Source: Otatea glauca (lineage: Eukaryota > Streptophyta > Magnoliopsida > Poales > Poaceae). From it: a stretch of DNA of 64,000 bases. The notes under the pieces are model-generated. The model was not told the DNA's origin, did no database searches, and saw nothing but the letters and a program-made list of their open reading frames with translations. Position numbers and translations under genes: made by a program. Location: assembly GCA_036346275.1 (NCBI GenBank), contig CM070723.1, positions 32,494,176-32,558,175 of the forward strand. The letters are read 5' to 3'. Positions 1-12,255 of the stretch are shown here, one piece after another. Each line of letters opens with the position of its first letter. The stretch's first letter is position 1.

Positions 1-540
1 TGAAAGCAACCTTCTCAACAAACTCTCCGATCTAAGACATACATAGACAACAACTCTCCCATACGAGGGGTTCCTAAACCTTAGGTGGTGGCTCTACCCA
101 ACCACACCCACAACTAAGGCCTCTACCACGACCACGCAGACAACCATGGCCTCTACCACGACCACGCAGACAAGCACTGAAACCCTTCAGCACATCTAAT
201 TCACATAATCACATTCCTTCAAGCCACTCAATCATAATCATAGCAATATACATCATCATAACACCATCATGTTCAACACATATAAATCATCAAATCTCAA
301 ATAAGATATTAAAGCGTAATGCAATGATTACCCATACCTTTTCTACTGTGCATCAGAGTGTGTCAAGTTTTAAATTAGTTAACCAACCTATATCAAATTT
401 TAAGATTAATATCCTATGGCCAAATTTTAAAGAATATATACCTAAGCCAAGTTTCTAATTTCTCAAATCAAAATTTTAGTTCACTCTAGAGTCATTTTCC
501 AATTTCACACCACGGACCTAAAGCCCGCTCTGATACCAAC
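1..540 (-). mobile_element. Internal (5' leader) part of a gypsy-type LTR element, cut by window edge
   Basis: This stretch lies on the inner side of the LTR that begins at 541, next to its primer-binding site, so it should be the untranslated leader of a minus-strand LTR retrotransposon whose coding part lies left of the window. No convincing gag reading frame is visible. It contains a 30-bp direct duplication (about 119-148 and 149-174, core ctctaccacgaccacgcaga). Assignment is by position only. Confidence 0.6.
527..538 (-). promoter_or_regulatory. Primer-binding site, initiator-Met tRNA type
   Basis: Read on the minus strand this is TGGTATCAGAGC, the standard plant PBS complementary to the 3' end of tRNA-iMet. 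It lies 2 bp inside the LTR edge at 541, which fixes the orientation of the left-edge element as minus. Confidence 0.85.
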
Positions 541-2793
541 TGTAACACCCCGGCATCTATCATGCCCGAATGCTACCAAACATAGAAACTACAACAAATA
601 AATATCCCAAAACAAGCTAAATTCCAGCAAGGTTACCATTGCTAATACCGCAAATTCAGCAGCATAACATCTGTTTTTGTCATGAATTTAGCAACGTTAA
701 TATCCTGGCAAGTAATATCAATATATAAAGCATCTAAAGAAGCAATGAACATAAATGTAACATCCACAAAATCTCATACTAACAGTTCCAATCTCACTAC
801 AAAAAAAACGAACCCAACGAGACACTTAAGCACTCCAATTGACCATTTAACAAGTCTCATGGCCTTTACTTATATCCAAGAATTCAAATCGTAACTTATA
901 ACATTGCCTAAAGTGAAATGCTACGTGAGGAGGTGTAGCTAATCCCTTATCCCGCATGCCGACTTTTTGGTACCTAAAAAAAACAACATTAAACACAAGA
1001 GTGAGTTTAAAACTCAGCAAGCATAATGAAATGAGTGAAAGAATCATTTAGCAGCAACAACAACATATTCATCATTTTCATATTCATAATATCGTTAACA
1101 ATTTGTACTCATCTCCTTGAATAAGATGCAATGCCATGCGATGCACATGTCCTCTCAAAGGCGTATACCGGTATAGCTGAGTGCACACCCGTCGGTGTGC
1201 ACCCTCTTCCCCCTTCCATCCCGTAGATGGAGGGTGCCTACTCCTCGCTTCCATTCGCCACGGTGAATGAAATCACGATGTAGGACTTACTCTATGGCTC
1301 TCCGGATTAGTCATAACTTTCTCACCGGTTTTACCGAACTAGTTAGGACTTTCTCACCGCCCTGGCCAGATTTCATGCCATGAATGCAACATGTACTAGT
1401 AACCCAAAACAACATGTACAACAATTTTATCTCATCTTGGCATAGCATTACTATGAATCAAGTCATCATATCCTGGTTAACATTAGACATAGCAAATTAA
1501 TCTATCAGTTACTCGTTCATCACATAAGCATCAACATAACAAACCACTCATCAACTAGTCCATAGCACACACAGCATCTCTAACAATTTCCTACCACACA
1601 CTACCCATTCCAAAACACTTGCCTTAACCACGAGGAGTGGAGTGGCGCAAGGTTGAGGCCACTCCTGAAGTCACACCACCTGAAAATAAATTGCATACAT
1701 CTCAACACAATGCAATCACAGCACATGCAATAAGTTTAGCGACATCGAACTTACGCCCTACTCCAATTTTATTCCTTTCGCCAAATAACAAAACCGCCCC
1801 TTTGCTGTCCCGATGGTCTAAAGGTTATAAGTTCCACCCTTATAAACCAAACCTCAGGGACCAAGAACTTTGTGAAACTACTATAAATTATCCACTAAAA
1901 ACATGTTAACCAATTCTCTCAAATAAAACATTTAGCCTTTCATCTTTAGCCCTGAAACCCAATTGCTACCACACTGGACAGCAAACTTCAAAATAGCATA
2001 ACTAATTTTATACAATTCCAAATGAAGTAAAGGATAACATTTCTGAAATCTACAGGAAATTTCCTAACTTAATCTGGTTATTAAAAAATTTAATTCAACA
2101 TCTAGATATCCCTACTCTTCAGTTTTCCGCGACTGCTGCCAGAAGGGACAGATTCTGGACAGTAGTCACTAAAACAGCCATAACTTTTGAACTACCCAAC
2201 CAAATTTCATGATCTTGGTCTCTAAATAAACTTAAGACGATTATCTACAACTTTTCCAACAGCCAACCCCTCTGAAAACGACTGGAACTATTTTTAATCT
2301 CTGCCCTAAGATTCAGATCAGCACTGCTCGAACCCAGATCTCGCCCCACAATACAAATTCTCCCCAAACCAATCTAATCACTGCACAAAAACCTGAAATT
2401 CTATCATTTAAATCACCAAAACAGATCCACAAAATAACTCAAACCTGAATGGGCGACGCCAGGAGGGAGGAGGGGCGTCAGGAGGGAGCACTCGGAAGGG
2501 GAGGGGTGCAAGAAGAGGAGGGGCGCAGGGAAAGGAGAGGGGCAGGGAGGGGAAGGGGCTGCTAGAAGGGGAGGGGGTGGCTGCAAGGGGAGGTAGGGTG
2601 GCTTGGGGGTTGAAAGGGGAGAGTAGGCTAGGGTTAGGGAAACCCCCTATGGGCCATGACACTCCACCTACAGCCCAGAATTAGCCCACACCAACCCAAA
2701 TCTCTCTCGGAGGCCCAAAGATAGCCCTCAAGACCCACACTAACCCTAAAACAGCACACCGCCAATCGAGTTAATTTTTTTTTAGATATTACA
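541..2793 (-). mobile_element. 5' LTR of a minus-strand gypsy-type element
   Basis: The sequence begins TGTAACACCCCGG and ends GATATTACA on the + strand, so it has TG...CA ends, is 2253 bp long and has the PBS directly outside its left edge. It stops exactly where a copia pol reading frame resumes (CAACTGATGAGCG...), so the element inserted into that copia copy; the expected target duplication would be CAACT (2794-2798). The other copy of the duplication is outside the window. A purine-rich tract (about 2455-2600, gggagg repeats) falls in the U3/R part. Short open frames here look incidental. Confidence 0.8.
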
Positions 2794-3518
2794 CAACTGA
2801 TGAGCGAGACAGGATGAGCAAGATTCCATATGCTTCAGCTATTGGGTCTATTATGTATGCCATGATTTGCACGCGCCAGATGTCTCATATGCTCTAAGTG
2901 TCACGAGCAGATACCAAGCGGATCCTGCTGATGGTCATTGGATAGCCGTAAAAAATATCCTGAAGTACTTGAGAAGAACTAAGGGTATGCTCCTTATTTT
3001 TTGAGGTGAGGAAGATCTGGTTGCAAAGGGTTACACCGATGCAAGCTTCCAAACTGACAAAGATGATTTCCGATCGCAATCCGGGTTTGTGTTTACACTA
3101 AATGGAGGAGCAGTAAGCTGGAAGAGTTCCAAGCAAACCACGGTGGCCGACTCTATGACTGAAGCGGAGTACATTGCGGTTTTAGAGGCCGCAAAGAAGC
3201 TGTGTGGATTAAGAAGTTTATCACAGAGCTTGGTATGGTCGCTAGTGCCTCTAGTCCAATAGACATCTATTGTGATAATAGTGGTGCTATTGCACAAGCT
3301 AAAGAACCTATATCTCATCAGAAGTCTAAACACATACTCTGACGCTTTCACCTTATTCGCGAGATTGTGGAAAGAGGTGACGTGAGAATATGCAAAGTAC
3401 ATACGAAAGCCAATGTGGCCGATCCGTTGACAAAGTCACTGCCACAGCCTAAGCATGAGGCACACAAGAAGTCTATTGGTATTAGATACTTTGATTGACT
3501 CAAGTGCAAGTGGGAGAT
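2794..3518 (+). pseudogene. Ty1/copia pol remnant: end of reverse transcriptase and RNase H
   Basis: Translation of the + strand with frame changes gives the C-terminal part of a copia polyprotein: the segment after the RT active site (IPYASAIGSIMYAM), then RNase H with YTDASF (first Asp), TEAEYIA (Glu) and CDNSGA (Asp), ending in the usual KHEAHKKSIGIRYFD tail just before the polypurine tract and LTR. RNase H would remove the tRNA primer and RNA template during reverse transcription. The copy is dead: stop codons near 2897 and 3002, a frameshift near 3200 and another near 3340. Gag, protease, integrase and most of RT are missing because a gypsy LTR is inserted at 2794. The family call is firm; the lineage within copia was not resolved. 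Confidence 0.85.
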
Positions 3519-4096
3519 TGTTAGTATAACCCTTGAGGCAATCAATTAGATGATTGTAACAAGACTATGTTTATGAATAATAATATGATTATTGGTCCAA
3601 TGAATGTATATCATTGTACTGATCAACAAGTATGTGACTTGCTTATGAAGCTCTTTACTTATTGATGTAATTCGATAAATATCTCTGATCGGATATCATC
3701 GTATAGGACAACGATGAATAGATCAACACATGTAGTGATCAATGATCATGCTTCATAGATCATGGGATATGGAGATATCATCTATACATTGTGGACGCAT
3801 GTTGAAGAACATGGGTTAGATAGACCCGCAATGGGACACTGCGAGAATGTTACATTCTTATGTGTCATTAGTGTATCTCATACATAGTAGATGTATGATC
3901 CTTAGACCTGAGATTGTCATATTCCCTACATGTGTAATAGTTTTCCTTGGGGCTATCAAACACTACTTCCTAACCGGATAGTTATAAAGATAGCTTTCAT
4001 GTTTACTATAAAACTTGTAGAGGAAAGTGAGCAGTCAAGATGGAATTTAACACTCAAATGAAACGGAGATATATGACAAGGCCACTCATGTGATAT
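3519..4096 (+). mobile_element. 3' LTR of the copia element, truncated
   Basis: After the purine-rich tract AAGTGGGAGA the sequence starts TGTTAGTATAACCC, a typical copia LTR start just behind the pol stop codon. About 578 bp are present before a different LTR begins at 4097. No coding content. Confidence 0.7.
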
Positions 4097-5740
4097 TGAA
4101 AGATCGAAATGGCGACCAGAGGGGGGGGTGAATGATCCCAAATAAAATTTTCCCCCACTCAAAAATACTCCAAGCAATCTCTTAATAAAAATCTGAAACA
4201 CCCAAAGATTTTCCCTTAAAATGGTGTTTCTCATATTCGCACACCCTCCAAAAACCCGAACAATTAGACAACTATGTGTACCCCTAGCTTGCATGGATGA
4301 GAACCATGAATCATGTAAGGGATTTTGTAATCAAAATCCTGGTTGTCAAGTGTCCAAAACAAAGAGAAATCAACTCAAAGACTGCTTTTCTAAAAGAGAT
4401 AAAGCTAAAACACCAATGTCTCTTTTAGAAAAGTAGAAGTAGATTTTCCAGGAATTGTCCTCAATTGGAGCTTGTGGTTGGTGAGTTTCTGTTGCTCTAA
4501 AATTTTTTGAAATTTTTATCCCTTTGAGAAGTTGGATCTTGAAACACTACACCAAAGATAACCTCAAAACTCTTTGTAGAATAAACATGAAAAATCAAGC
4601 AATGCAGACAGTCAGGAGCTTCGTTCAGAAAGTTTGAGGCTCGGTTTTCACTTCATAGCGCTCAAAAGGTGCAACCAGTGGACTCACAAATTTTTCTACT
4701 GATGACTATATGAGTTGTGCACCTTGTCCAAGAAGAATCACTGAAAAATGATTTTTCTATATTTTTATAAAAATCAAAGACTGACTGCTGCGTGAAGAAA
4801 GATGTAAAACCATATGAACACCCTTAAGACATCCTAGAAGAACAGCATTTACAAGGAGGGGAGGCAAATCCAAATTGCGATAAAGTAAATTGCGAGAATG
4901 TAAATGCGGGAAAGTAAATGCTGAATTTAAATTGCGTAATTTAAATGCGTAATGTAAATGCGTAAAGGAAATGAAACATGAACATAAATGAAGAACATTT
5001 CATTTTTGGAAGGAGAGGTTACAAAGCCTCACATTTCATGTGGACAAAGCTCAAAGGAGCATCAAAAACCTCAAAACCTTCAAGGGGGAAGGCTACCCCT
5101 CCACCCCTATTTATACAACTCTTGGGCCACCTACCACCCTTGGATGAGCCTCTAAACCCTAGAGCATCCATCAAGGGCTAGGATTTACCCACTCAACCAG
5201 CCATGCAAGGGTTCACCCAAAACCGACAACACATAATGGGTTTTCTTGCACGGTTCTGAAAGCACACTAACTAGACCCGCTATCCTATCAACTAGACCGC
5301 AATCCGACGGCCCTCATCGATCCGAGTAGCGTCTAGCTAGCATCTCATCCGTTCCTTGTCTTCACGGCTTGCCACAACTCCGTCTCCGATCATCTTCTGG
5401 CGATCATCGACCGTCTGAACCTCCGACGCTCCTCGCCTAGTCCTGGTCATCCTTCGCCTCACCATCATCTAGCATCGTCGACCTGCAACCATAAAAAACA
5501 AGGAAACTCCTCACGTAGCAATGCCCACAAAGATGTGCAATAAATCCATCAAAGTACACTCATTAAAATTCATTTTTCCTCGTTCTGGCCGGTAGCACCG
5601 GGAAAACAGAGAAGACCTCAAATTGCTTCCAATTGAAAATCCATTTCAAATCAAACTCAAACATGAGCAACCCAAGCTCAAATTTAGTCAAATACTCATC
5701 ACAAATTTGGATAGACCTCCACATGGTCCGTCAAATATGA
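4097..5740. mobile_element. Second copia-type LTR, probably nested in the first
   Basis: A new sequence type starts with TGAAAGATCGAAATGGCGACC followed by a run of G and TGAAT, a start I associate with a class of grass copia LTRs of about 1.5-1.7 kb. It includes the AT-rich TAAATGCGTAA-type short repeats (4871-4973) also seen in that class. The right edge is not sharp; the characteristic AAATTTAGTCAAATACTCATCAC tail ends near 5740. A target duplication (GATAT at 4092-4096) was not found on the other side. No gene is supported. Confidence 0.45.
4871..4973. repeat. Short degenerate tandem repeat (TAAATGCG-type)
   Basis: About eight imperfect 11-14 bp units of the form taaat(t)gcg(t/g)aa(ag) run head to tail. 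They lie inside the copia-type LTR. Confidence 0.6.
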
Positions 5741-6980
5741 TTAAGGAAGTGCATGGCCATGCCGTGATTGAGGCCATGTGTGGTCTTGCATGTATGAGAT
5801 CTAACCGGTTGCAGGGCATGGCGATTCATCCTTGTGTGTATGCTTTTAGGATCATTAGTGAGACATTGAATATTAAGCATTGTGTTCTTGTGGCCTCATG
5901 TCCGATGCAAAACTTGCTGTTCATATTGCATACAAGTGAACTTAGCACAACAATGAGCAGCAACTAGTTTGGCCATTGTGAGTTGTCTATTGTATGGGCT
6001 GTGCATGTATAGTTGTGTTAGTATGGGCTGCTCATGTATGGCTACATTCGTATGGGTTGCGCACAGGGGCAGACCCAGCGGGGGGTCAGTTGGGGCTAGT
6101 GCACCTCCTATAGCCGGTCAGCCCATGGGTACCCCCCGCTGGCATTGGCCAAGCCGCCCCGGCCTCGCCGCATCTGAGATCTTTTTGTTTCTATTCTTAG
6201 CTTAATGATATTGAGAAGATGGCAGTCATGTTGGAGGGAAGGCCCTTTGCCACCATCTTAAGGTGCTTGTGAATCACTAGATTGCACAAAACTATCCACC
6301 TCCTACGTCATTTAACTCTTGGTGGAAATTTATAGCAGGATGGTTTGCTTCTCAATTAAGAATCTTGCTTTTAATTATTTTGAGCAATGAGCTTGTAGCT
6401 CTAGTGTGGTGATTATTTTTCTCAACAATTGTTTTGAATTGAATAATGAGCTTGTTGTTCCCGCTTAGTTACTATTGATTTCTAGTAAATTTCCAGTAAA
6501 TCGCATGAGGTACCAACTCTCTCCATTTATGAACTTCAATATATATATAGTTTTAGTAGTGACACTCTTATAGTTAGTGCACAGACTATTTGGTTTGTCT
6601 TGCATGTACTCCAACCTTCTCGAAATAAAAGTAGTTTTTCACCATATGCAAATATTAAAGTGTTCTTATATAACAGACATTAATAATATTGTTTCACTTT
6701 TACCATATATACCTTTGTACTCATCAAATAAAAGCAATCATCAATTGATAGCCTTTCTTGCTTGATTATTTTTCCTTCCTATTGAGCCATGAAAACTAGC
6801 CTACATTGCATGTATGCCTCTTCTAGTGGCTACCTTTGGATTATGTAATTAGTGTGTATGCTCTATGCTATCTTACTGTATGCAAAGAGGAGTTGTTAGA
6901 AGCTAACAAAAAAGATCGAACAACTGAAGGACATGAATCGTTTCTAACTTTCTTACCTAGTCCAATTCTCCAGCACGCTA
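5741..6980. other. Unassigned AT-rich DNA with a possible hAT-type terminus
   Basis: No gene is supported. The frames at 5623-5967 and 5969-6205 have no recognisable domain. At 6065 the sequence CAGGGGCAGACCCAG resembles the terminal repeat of grass hAT-type elements, and GC content rises from about 6065 to 6175. No matching second end or 8-bp duplication was found, so this is only a hint. Confidence 0.3.
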
Positions 6981-7779
6981 CCGTCTGTGATCCTCTTTTT
7001 TCCCTTACACCCCTAGCAGAACTTTCATCATTAATATTTGTTGTTCGAAACTTTCTTCTGCTTTGGTATTTCTGCAACGAAATTTATAAGACACAACCAA
7101 GTTATAGATTAGTAATTGAATATCTAAACTTCCTAGATGCATTGAGGCAACAGCTTGTCTGATCAATATTATCTTGAAATATGAAGTTCTGTAGCACTTT
7201 CATCTCTTTCTTATTATAATAGTGATGGATTCTAAGGTAAGATCCATTTCATTCCACAGTTCATCCTGAAAGGTGTCATGCGCTGATATATCGTTATCAC
7301 TTTATCCTCATCCCTGAACAAGAATACCATAGGCAGCCATGCTTCTTGAATTATAGAGCCATACGATAATTTAATCAACTCCATATGATGACTTAATCAA
7401 CTCTATAATTCAAGAAGCATGGCTGCCTATGGTATTCTCGTTCGGGGATGAGGATGAAGTGGAAGCAATAAATCAGAGCATGACAGCGTTCATGATGAAC
7501 TATCGAATGAAATGGATTTTACCTTAGAATCCATCAATATTATAATAAGAAAGAGATGAAAGGGCTACAAAACTTCATATTTTAAGACGATCCTGATCAG
7601 ACAAGCTGTTGCCTCGATGCGTCTAGGAAGTTTAGATATTCAATTACTAAATCTATAACTTGGTTGTGTCTTATAAATTTCATTTCAAAAATACCTAAGT
7701 AGAAGAAAATTTCGAACAACATATATTAATAATGGAAGTTCTGCTAGAGGTGTAGGGGAAAAAAGAGGATCACAGACGG
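6981..7779. repeat. Large inverted repeat (two arms of about 378 bp, 42-bp loop)
   Basis: The left arm 6981-7358 reads back as the right arm 7401-7779. Examples are GCTTCTTGAATTATAGAG (7341-7358) against its exact reverse complement (7401-7418), and CCGTCTGTGATCC at 6981 against GGATCACAGACGG ending at 7779. The arms look roughly 85-90% identical by eye with small indels; the loop contains a doubled ACTTAATCAACTC-type motif. The outer edges carry the TCACAGACGG motif of the adjoining CACTA end, so this is an inverted duplication of CACTA-internal sequence. A transcript across it would fold into a very long hairpin. No coding domain was recognised in the arm. Confidence 0.85.
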
Positions 7780-8048
7780 TTCTATTGAAAAACCATTTGT
7801 GATGTTGTATCACAGGCGGTTCTATTCAAAAAACGTGTGTGATGTTTATGTATCACAGGCGGTTCTAGTTAAAAACTGTCTGTGATGAGTACTCATCACA
7901 GACGGTTCTAAAGTAGAACCGTCTGTGATGAGAATTTTCACAAACGGTTTGAAAACATCATTAACTAGCATATTGTTAATGATAGTTCACAAAACCATCT
8001 AAGATAACGATTTTGAACCGTCTGAGATGATGTTTTCTGTAGTAGTGT
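7780..8048 (-). mobile_element. CACTA-B: terminus and subterminal repeats (TCACAGACGG family)
   Basis: Read on the minus strand from 8048 the sequence begins CACTACTACAGAAAACATC, a canonical CACTA end, followed by repeated inverted pairs of TCACAGACGGTTCTA. It is inserted in the TNP2 frame of CACTA-A: the host sequence breaks at GTATGTGTCCAACGG, suggesting a TAT target duplication on this side. The opposite terminus was not found; to the left the element passes into the inverted repeat and then unknown DNA, so it is incomplete or rearranged. Confidence 0.75.
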
Positions 8049-8060
8049 ATGTGTCCAACG

Positions 8061-8497
8061 GTGTTTTGCCTTTAGTTTGAACAATGCAAGGACCAAATCC
8101 AGCTTGGTGTATTCTGCTTTGCAACCCGAGAACAACGGTTTGGCATCATCTTCCATCAAGCTTTTAAACTTTTCAAACTCTCTTTCTGTGTAATTTCCCT
8201 CTACATCCCGCAGCATTTGCTCCATCTTATCCTCAAATTTATCACGCTGCAACTCGTCATCGGGTTCCACCATGTCTTCGTTGCATACCGGAAGGGTACT
8301 ACTTGTCTCCCCATGATGGATCCAACATGTGTAATTCCTCACAAAGTCACTTCGAATCAGGTGATCCTCAATTTGAGATGAGTTGTTAAATCTCCTAAGA
8401 TTGGTGCAATCAATGCAAGGACAATATATGAACTTTACACCCCTCTTCAGCATGTCCTGTTCTGCAATTTTTTTGAACTCCTTAACACCCCTCTGAA
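8061..8497 (-). pseudogene. TNP2-type CACTA transposase fragment (transposase-associated domain), CACTA-A
   Basis: About 145 residues remain of the N-terminal part of a TNP2/TnpD-like transposase: FQRGVKEFKKIAEQDMLKRG, then the Cys-rich CPCIDCTNLRRF segment and the CWIHHGE segment of the transposase-associated domain (PF13963 type), then the linker ending KLKAKHRWT. It is nearly identical in content to the copy at 22472. It has lost its 5' end to the solo LTR inserted at 8503 (the first codons survive at 17364-17407) and its 3' end to CACTA-B at 8048. The enzyme class cuts CACTA termini; this fragment cannot be active. Confidence 0.9.
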
Positions 8498-9921
8498 ATT
8501 CATGTAACATCCCAAAAATTCTAAATAATAAAAATAGAAATATAAAAATTAGAAAATGAGATTAAATAGAATTTTAATTAAATTGTTAAGAATGAATTGA
8601 AATATTATCATCTATTTCAATATCATGAAATCCAACCCTAACAAATGGATGAGTTGCAAAATAAAACTTCAAATCAAACAAAATATGAAAATAAATTGGA
8701 CACATAAGTTCACAATGAAATTTCATTCAATCTGAATTTCTTAATGAATTTTGGTTTTTAAGAAATCTTTTATTGTTCTGTTTCCCCTCATTGCAAAATG
8801 CAAAATATAAGGAGAAATTGAATTTTAAGATTTAATCATTATTCCTGATGCTTTTTCTGAATTATCTGGATTTTATTGACTTCTCTTGGTTTTCTTTGAT
8901 TATTGCTTGAAAAGAGAATTCCTTTTTAATGAATAATCAAACATGTGATAAGTAATAATAATAAATTTGTACAAAAAAAAAATAAAAATCCCTGTAAAAT
9001 TTGTGGAGATATTCAAAACCCTAAAATATATTTTAAAATTCATCTCAAAGTATTAAAAGATGAAAATAAAGGTAATTAATGAATCATGACGAACAATAGT
9101 AAATATGTCAAAAATTAAATTATCATAAATTCGATGTGAAAATTATTATATTATCTTCATCCTGGATAGAGCCATCAATGGTAAAAATATCAAGAAATAA
9201 TGATTAAAATTTAATATTTATAGAAATTCGAAAACAAAAAAACTGAAAATCTTGAAATGTCAATGTTAGAATTTTATAAAATAAAATATAATTAAGTTGA
9301 AGTTGAAAATTTTATAGTAGACTAATATAGCCAAAAATAACCTTCACAAAAAGTTTCATAAACATTTAACAAGTTATATACTCCCAGATAAATTAAATAC
9401 AGAAAACTGAAATCTATGCATAGTACATTGTCAGAATTTTTATAAATTCTACACATAATATCTCAAGCTGAAATTTTACACGATAATCTTCCTTATCTCT
9501 AATACACGCAGTAAATTTCTCATTAATTTACAGACAAGATAGGTAACCGATTCTTTGAACCAAATTCAGCCCTGACCGCATAAATGCTTGAAGACCATCG
9601 TCCCATCGCTGACCTGTGGACCCCGATGCACTATGCGGCCCACCTACCAGTCGAAGCCTCTGCCTTTGTCTTCTTCTGGCCGCCGAAGCCCCGAAGCGAA
9701 GAAGCTCAGCGTGCTTCTCTGTTGAAACCGCCATCTTCTATTCTCGCGTCATCCTCTGCAAACCGGCGCTGCCCAAGCAATCAGAGGCGGCCACAGCTCC
9801 GCCACGCGGCAGTCTCCTCTGTATTTCCCGCTGCATGACCATCCCTCCTCCTGTGCAAGCACCGAAGTCATTTGGATGAGCTCGCAACTGAGGCAGGGCT
9901 CATCCGCAGTGTCTCCTCGCC

Positions 9922-9929
9922 TATAAATA
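9922..9929 (+). promoter_or_regulatory. TATA box of solo LTR S1
   Basis: TATAAATA lies in a GC-richer context (CTCGCCTATAAATAGCGCC), as expected for an LTR U3 promoter. It is the best core-promoter match in this LTR; transcription would start roughly 30 bp downstream. Position is the only support. Confidence 0.5.
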
Positions 9930-12255
9930 GCGCCCCATAGTCGCAAGAAGCCGCACATCACTTCCCCGCTCCTACCGTTCACTCCTCTCCAGCTAAAACA
10001 TCCAAAATCCTCTCTATTCTGCCATTGCCAAGAAGCTTCCAAGCTTGGGTAAATCAAAATTGAGACAAGACATTAAACCAATCCCATATTCCGTTTAACT
10101 CTAGCCTCAGAACCTCACAAGGATCAAAAGCCCTCAAAAAGATCTCAAGTTCTTCATTTGGAACTACGCCGCCACCGTTCATCCTTCTTCACGGCCGACC
10201 GTCGCTGGCGAGGTAATCCGGTATGTCTCCGACTCCAGTAACCGCATAATGGAACCCCTAACATCTCCTTATGCTCATGCTGTTACCCATTCAAGACCGA
10301 ATTGCATTCGCCTTCTTCTCCAGCGATTCACCATTGTCGCCGCCGCCTCCTCTCGGTGGCAGCTCTGCTCGGCTCGCCTCCGGCCAAATTGATACCATCC
10401 CCGAGTGCGTCTCACCTCCCTGATGCTCACCGCACCGCCGACAGGACCTCACCGGAGCTGCTTCGTTGGCGACGAACCACGAAGGTGAGCCTCTGCTTTC
10501 GTCACTGACCTGCAGGTCCCCTTGTCAGCCTCTATGCCTCTCAGCCTCGTCATCTCACTGACCCGTAGGCCCCACCTGTCAGTCGGCTGAGATTTAAATA
10601 AAACCGCGGAAAATGAGAAGCTGCTTTCAAAGTATTGAAAGCGTATTCTTTATTTTCTTTGGATTTCCCAAACTGAACCAACTTCAAACTTGAATATCTT
10701 TTGCCTCTTTAATCCAAATAATATGAAACAAATTTCTATATTCACCTAAAATCAAGTACTCTCAGAATATGTGAAAATATTTTGTATAAGAGCTATGGAA
10801 AAATTTTAAATTCAAATTTAAAAAAGGATAAAAGATAGGCTATGTATATAAAAAATGCAAATGAGCTGAGAATTGAATGAAACCAATATTTTTGGAATCC
10901 ATAGACTTCCAGCAACCCAAATATATAAAAATATTTAAATATCATCTTTGTTGAATCATTTCCTATTAAAAGTTGTTCTCAATATATTAAATGTTCAAGA
11001 ATGAATAAATTGTGCAAAAGAAATCTAAAATGAACAAAGTTGATTTCTATATACTAGTATGTAAGTAGATTAATTTAATATGCTAAAATAATTAAGTTAT
11101 AAACTAGACTTGAATTGTTTCATGAATAAGAATGAGACCCTAGTATAAAAGGTATGTTCATGCATATATTCCAGAATGATCATTTATGCAATTTTAGTAG
11201 CAAGTAAAATGTCTCGTCTAAGCATTAAAATTTATAAAATCAGTTTAGTAATACTATACAAAGAAAATACTTCAATCTTTTGAAGAAAGAACCTCATTTA
11301 GTCTTGCTTTGCACATATATCTTGATAGCAAAATAACCTTAAATATGTGTTTTCAGAAACGCTTAAGCCTTTTCGGCAACTCATAAAACAACTCGTCTAA
11401 ATGCTAATTTTATGAAGAACAGCCCATAAATGATCCTCGAGATATGGAATACCATAATTTGGAAAAATATTCTTTTTACAACTTGCTTTGCATCTGAATC
11501 TTGCTAGCTCTATACCCTTAAGTGTTATGGTCATCAGAAACTTTAATGCCATTCAAGCTATTTCAGCAATGAATAAAGCATCTCGTCTAAATCCCAAAAA
11601 CTATGAAATCATCTTAGGAATGCTCCCCAAAGTATAGACTACCTTATTGTTAAGAAATAATCTTGTTTTATCATGTTTTGCATATAAATAACCCTAAGTA
11701 TTATGATCTCCATAATCCGTAATATGAATAAATGAGCTTTAATAATAAATAAGAAATCAATGCTTAAGATATTTGGTTTAACCAAGACCTTCTTGAAAGT
11801 CAGAATACGTAATCAATAGCCCAACCTAACAGATCTAGTGTGTCTATAAATATATATATTTAAAATGAATTCTTATGCGAAGTCAGTTAAAGATTAAGTG
11901 CTAATCATACATAACACTTAACAAGGTGACTAATGTTTTAATTCTATTAGTCCAAATAATTTTAGCATGTAGAATTCGAAGTTATAAATACAAGAATACA
12001 TAATTTTAGCCTCTTGAATTCGTAAAACAAGAATAAATAATCTATAAAAGAATTTGCGTCTGTTCTTCATAACAAGTCTTTATTTGATATACTATTTGTC
12101 TCCTTTTTGTCTTTATTGAAAATTGTTGTTTGCTATATTTCCATTGAATGACGTGCCGACGTCACTAATTCCGTCATCAACCACGCCAGTTGCAGCCGCG
12201 ACTTTGTCATAAACAACAATTAAGCAAGGCAAGCACCCACTTTGATCATATTGAT

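Noticed and set aside
6836..7162. 108-codon frame on the + strand
   Set aside because: It crosses the edge of the inverted repeat and has no domain.
7965..8060. Extension of the CACTA-A TNP2 frame beyond KHRW
   Set aside because: It reads into the terminus of the inserted CACTA-B; these codons are not transposase.
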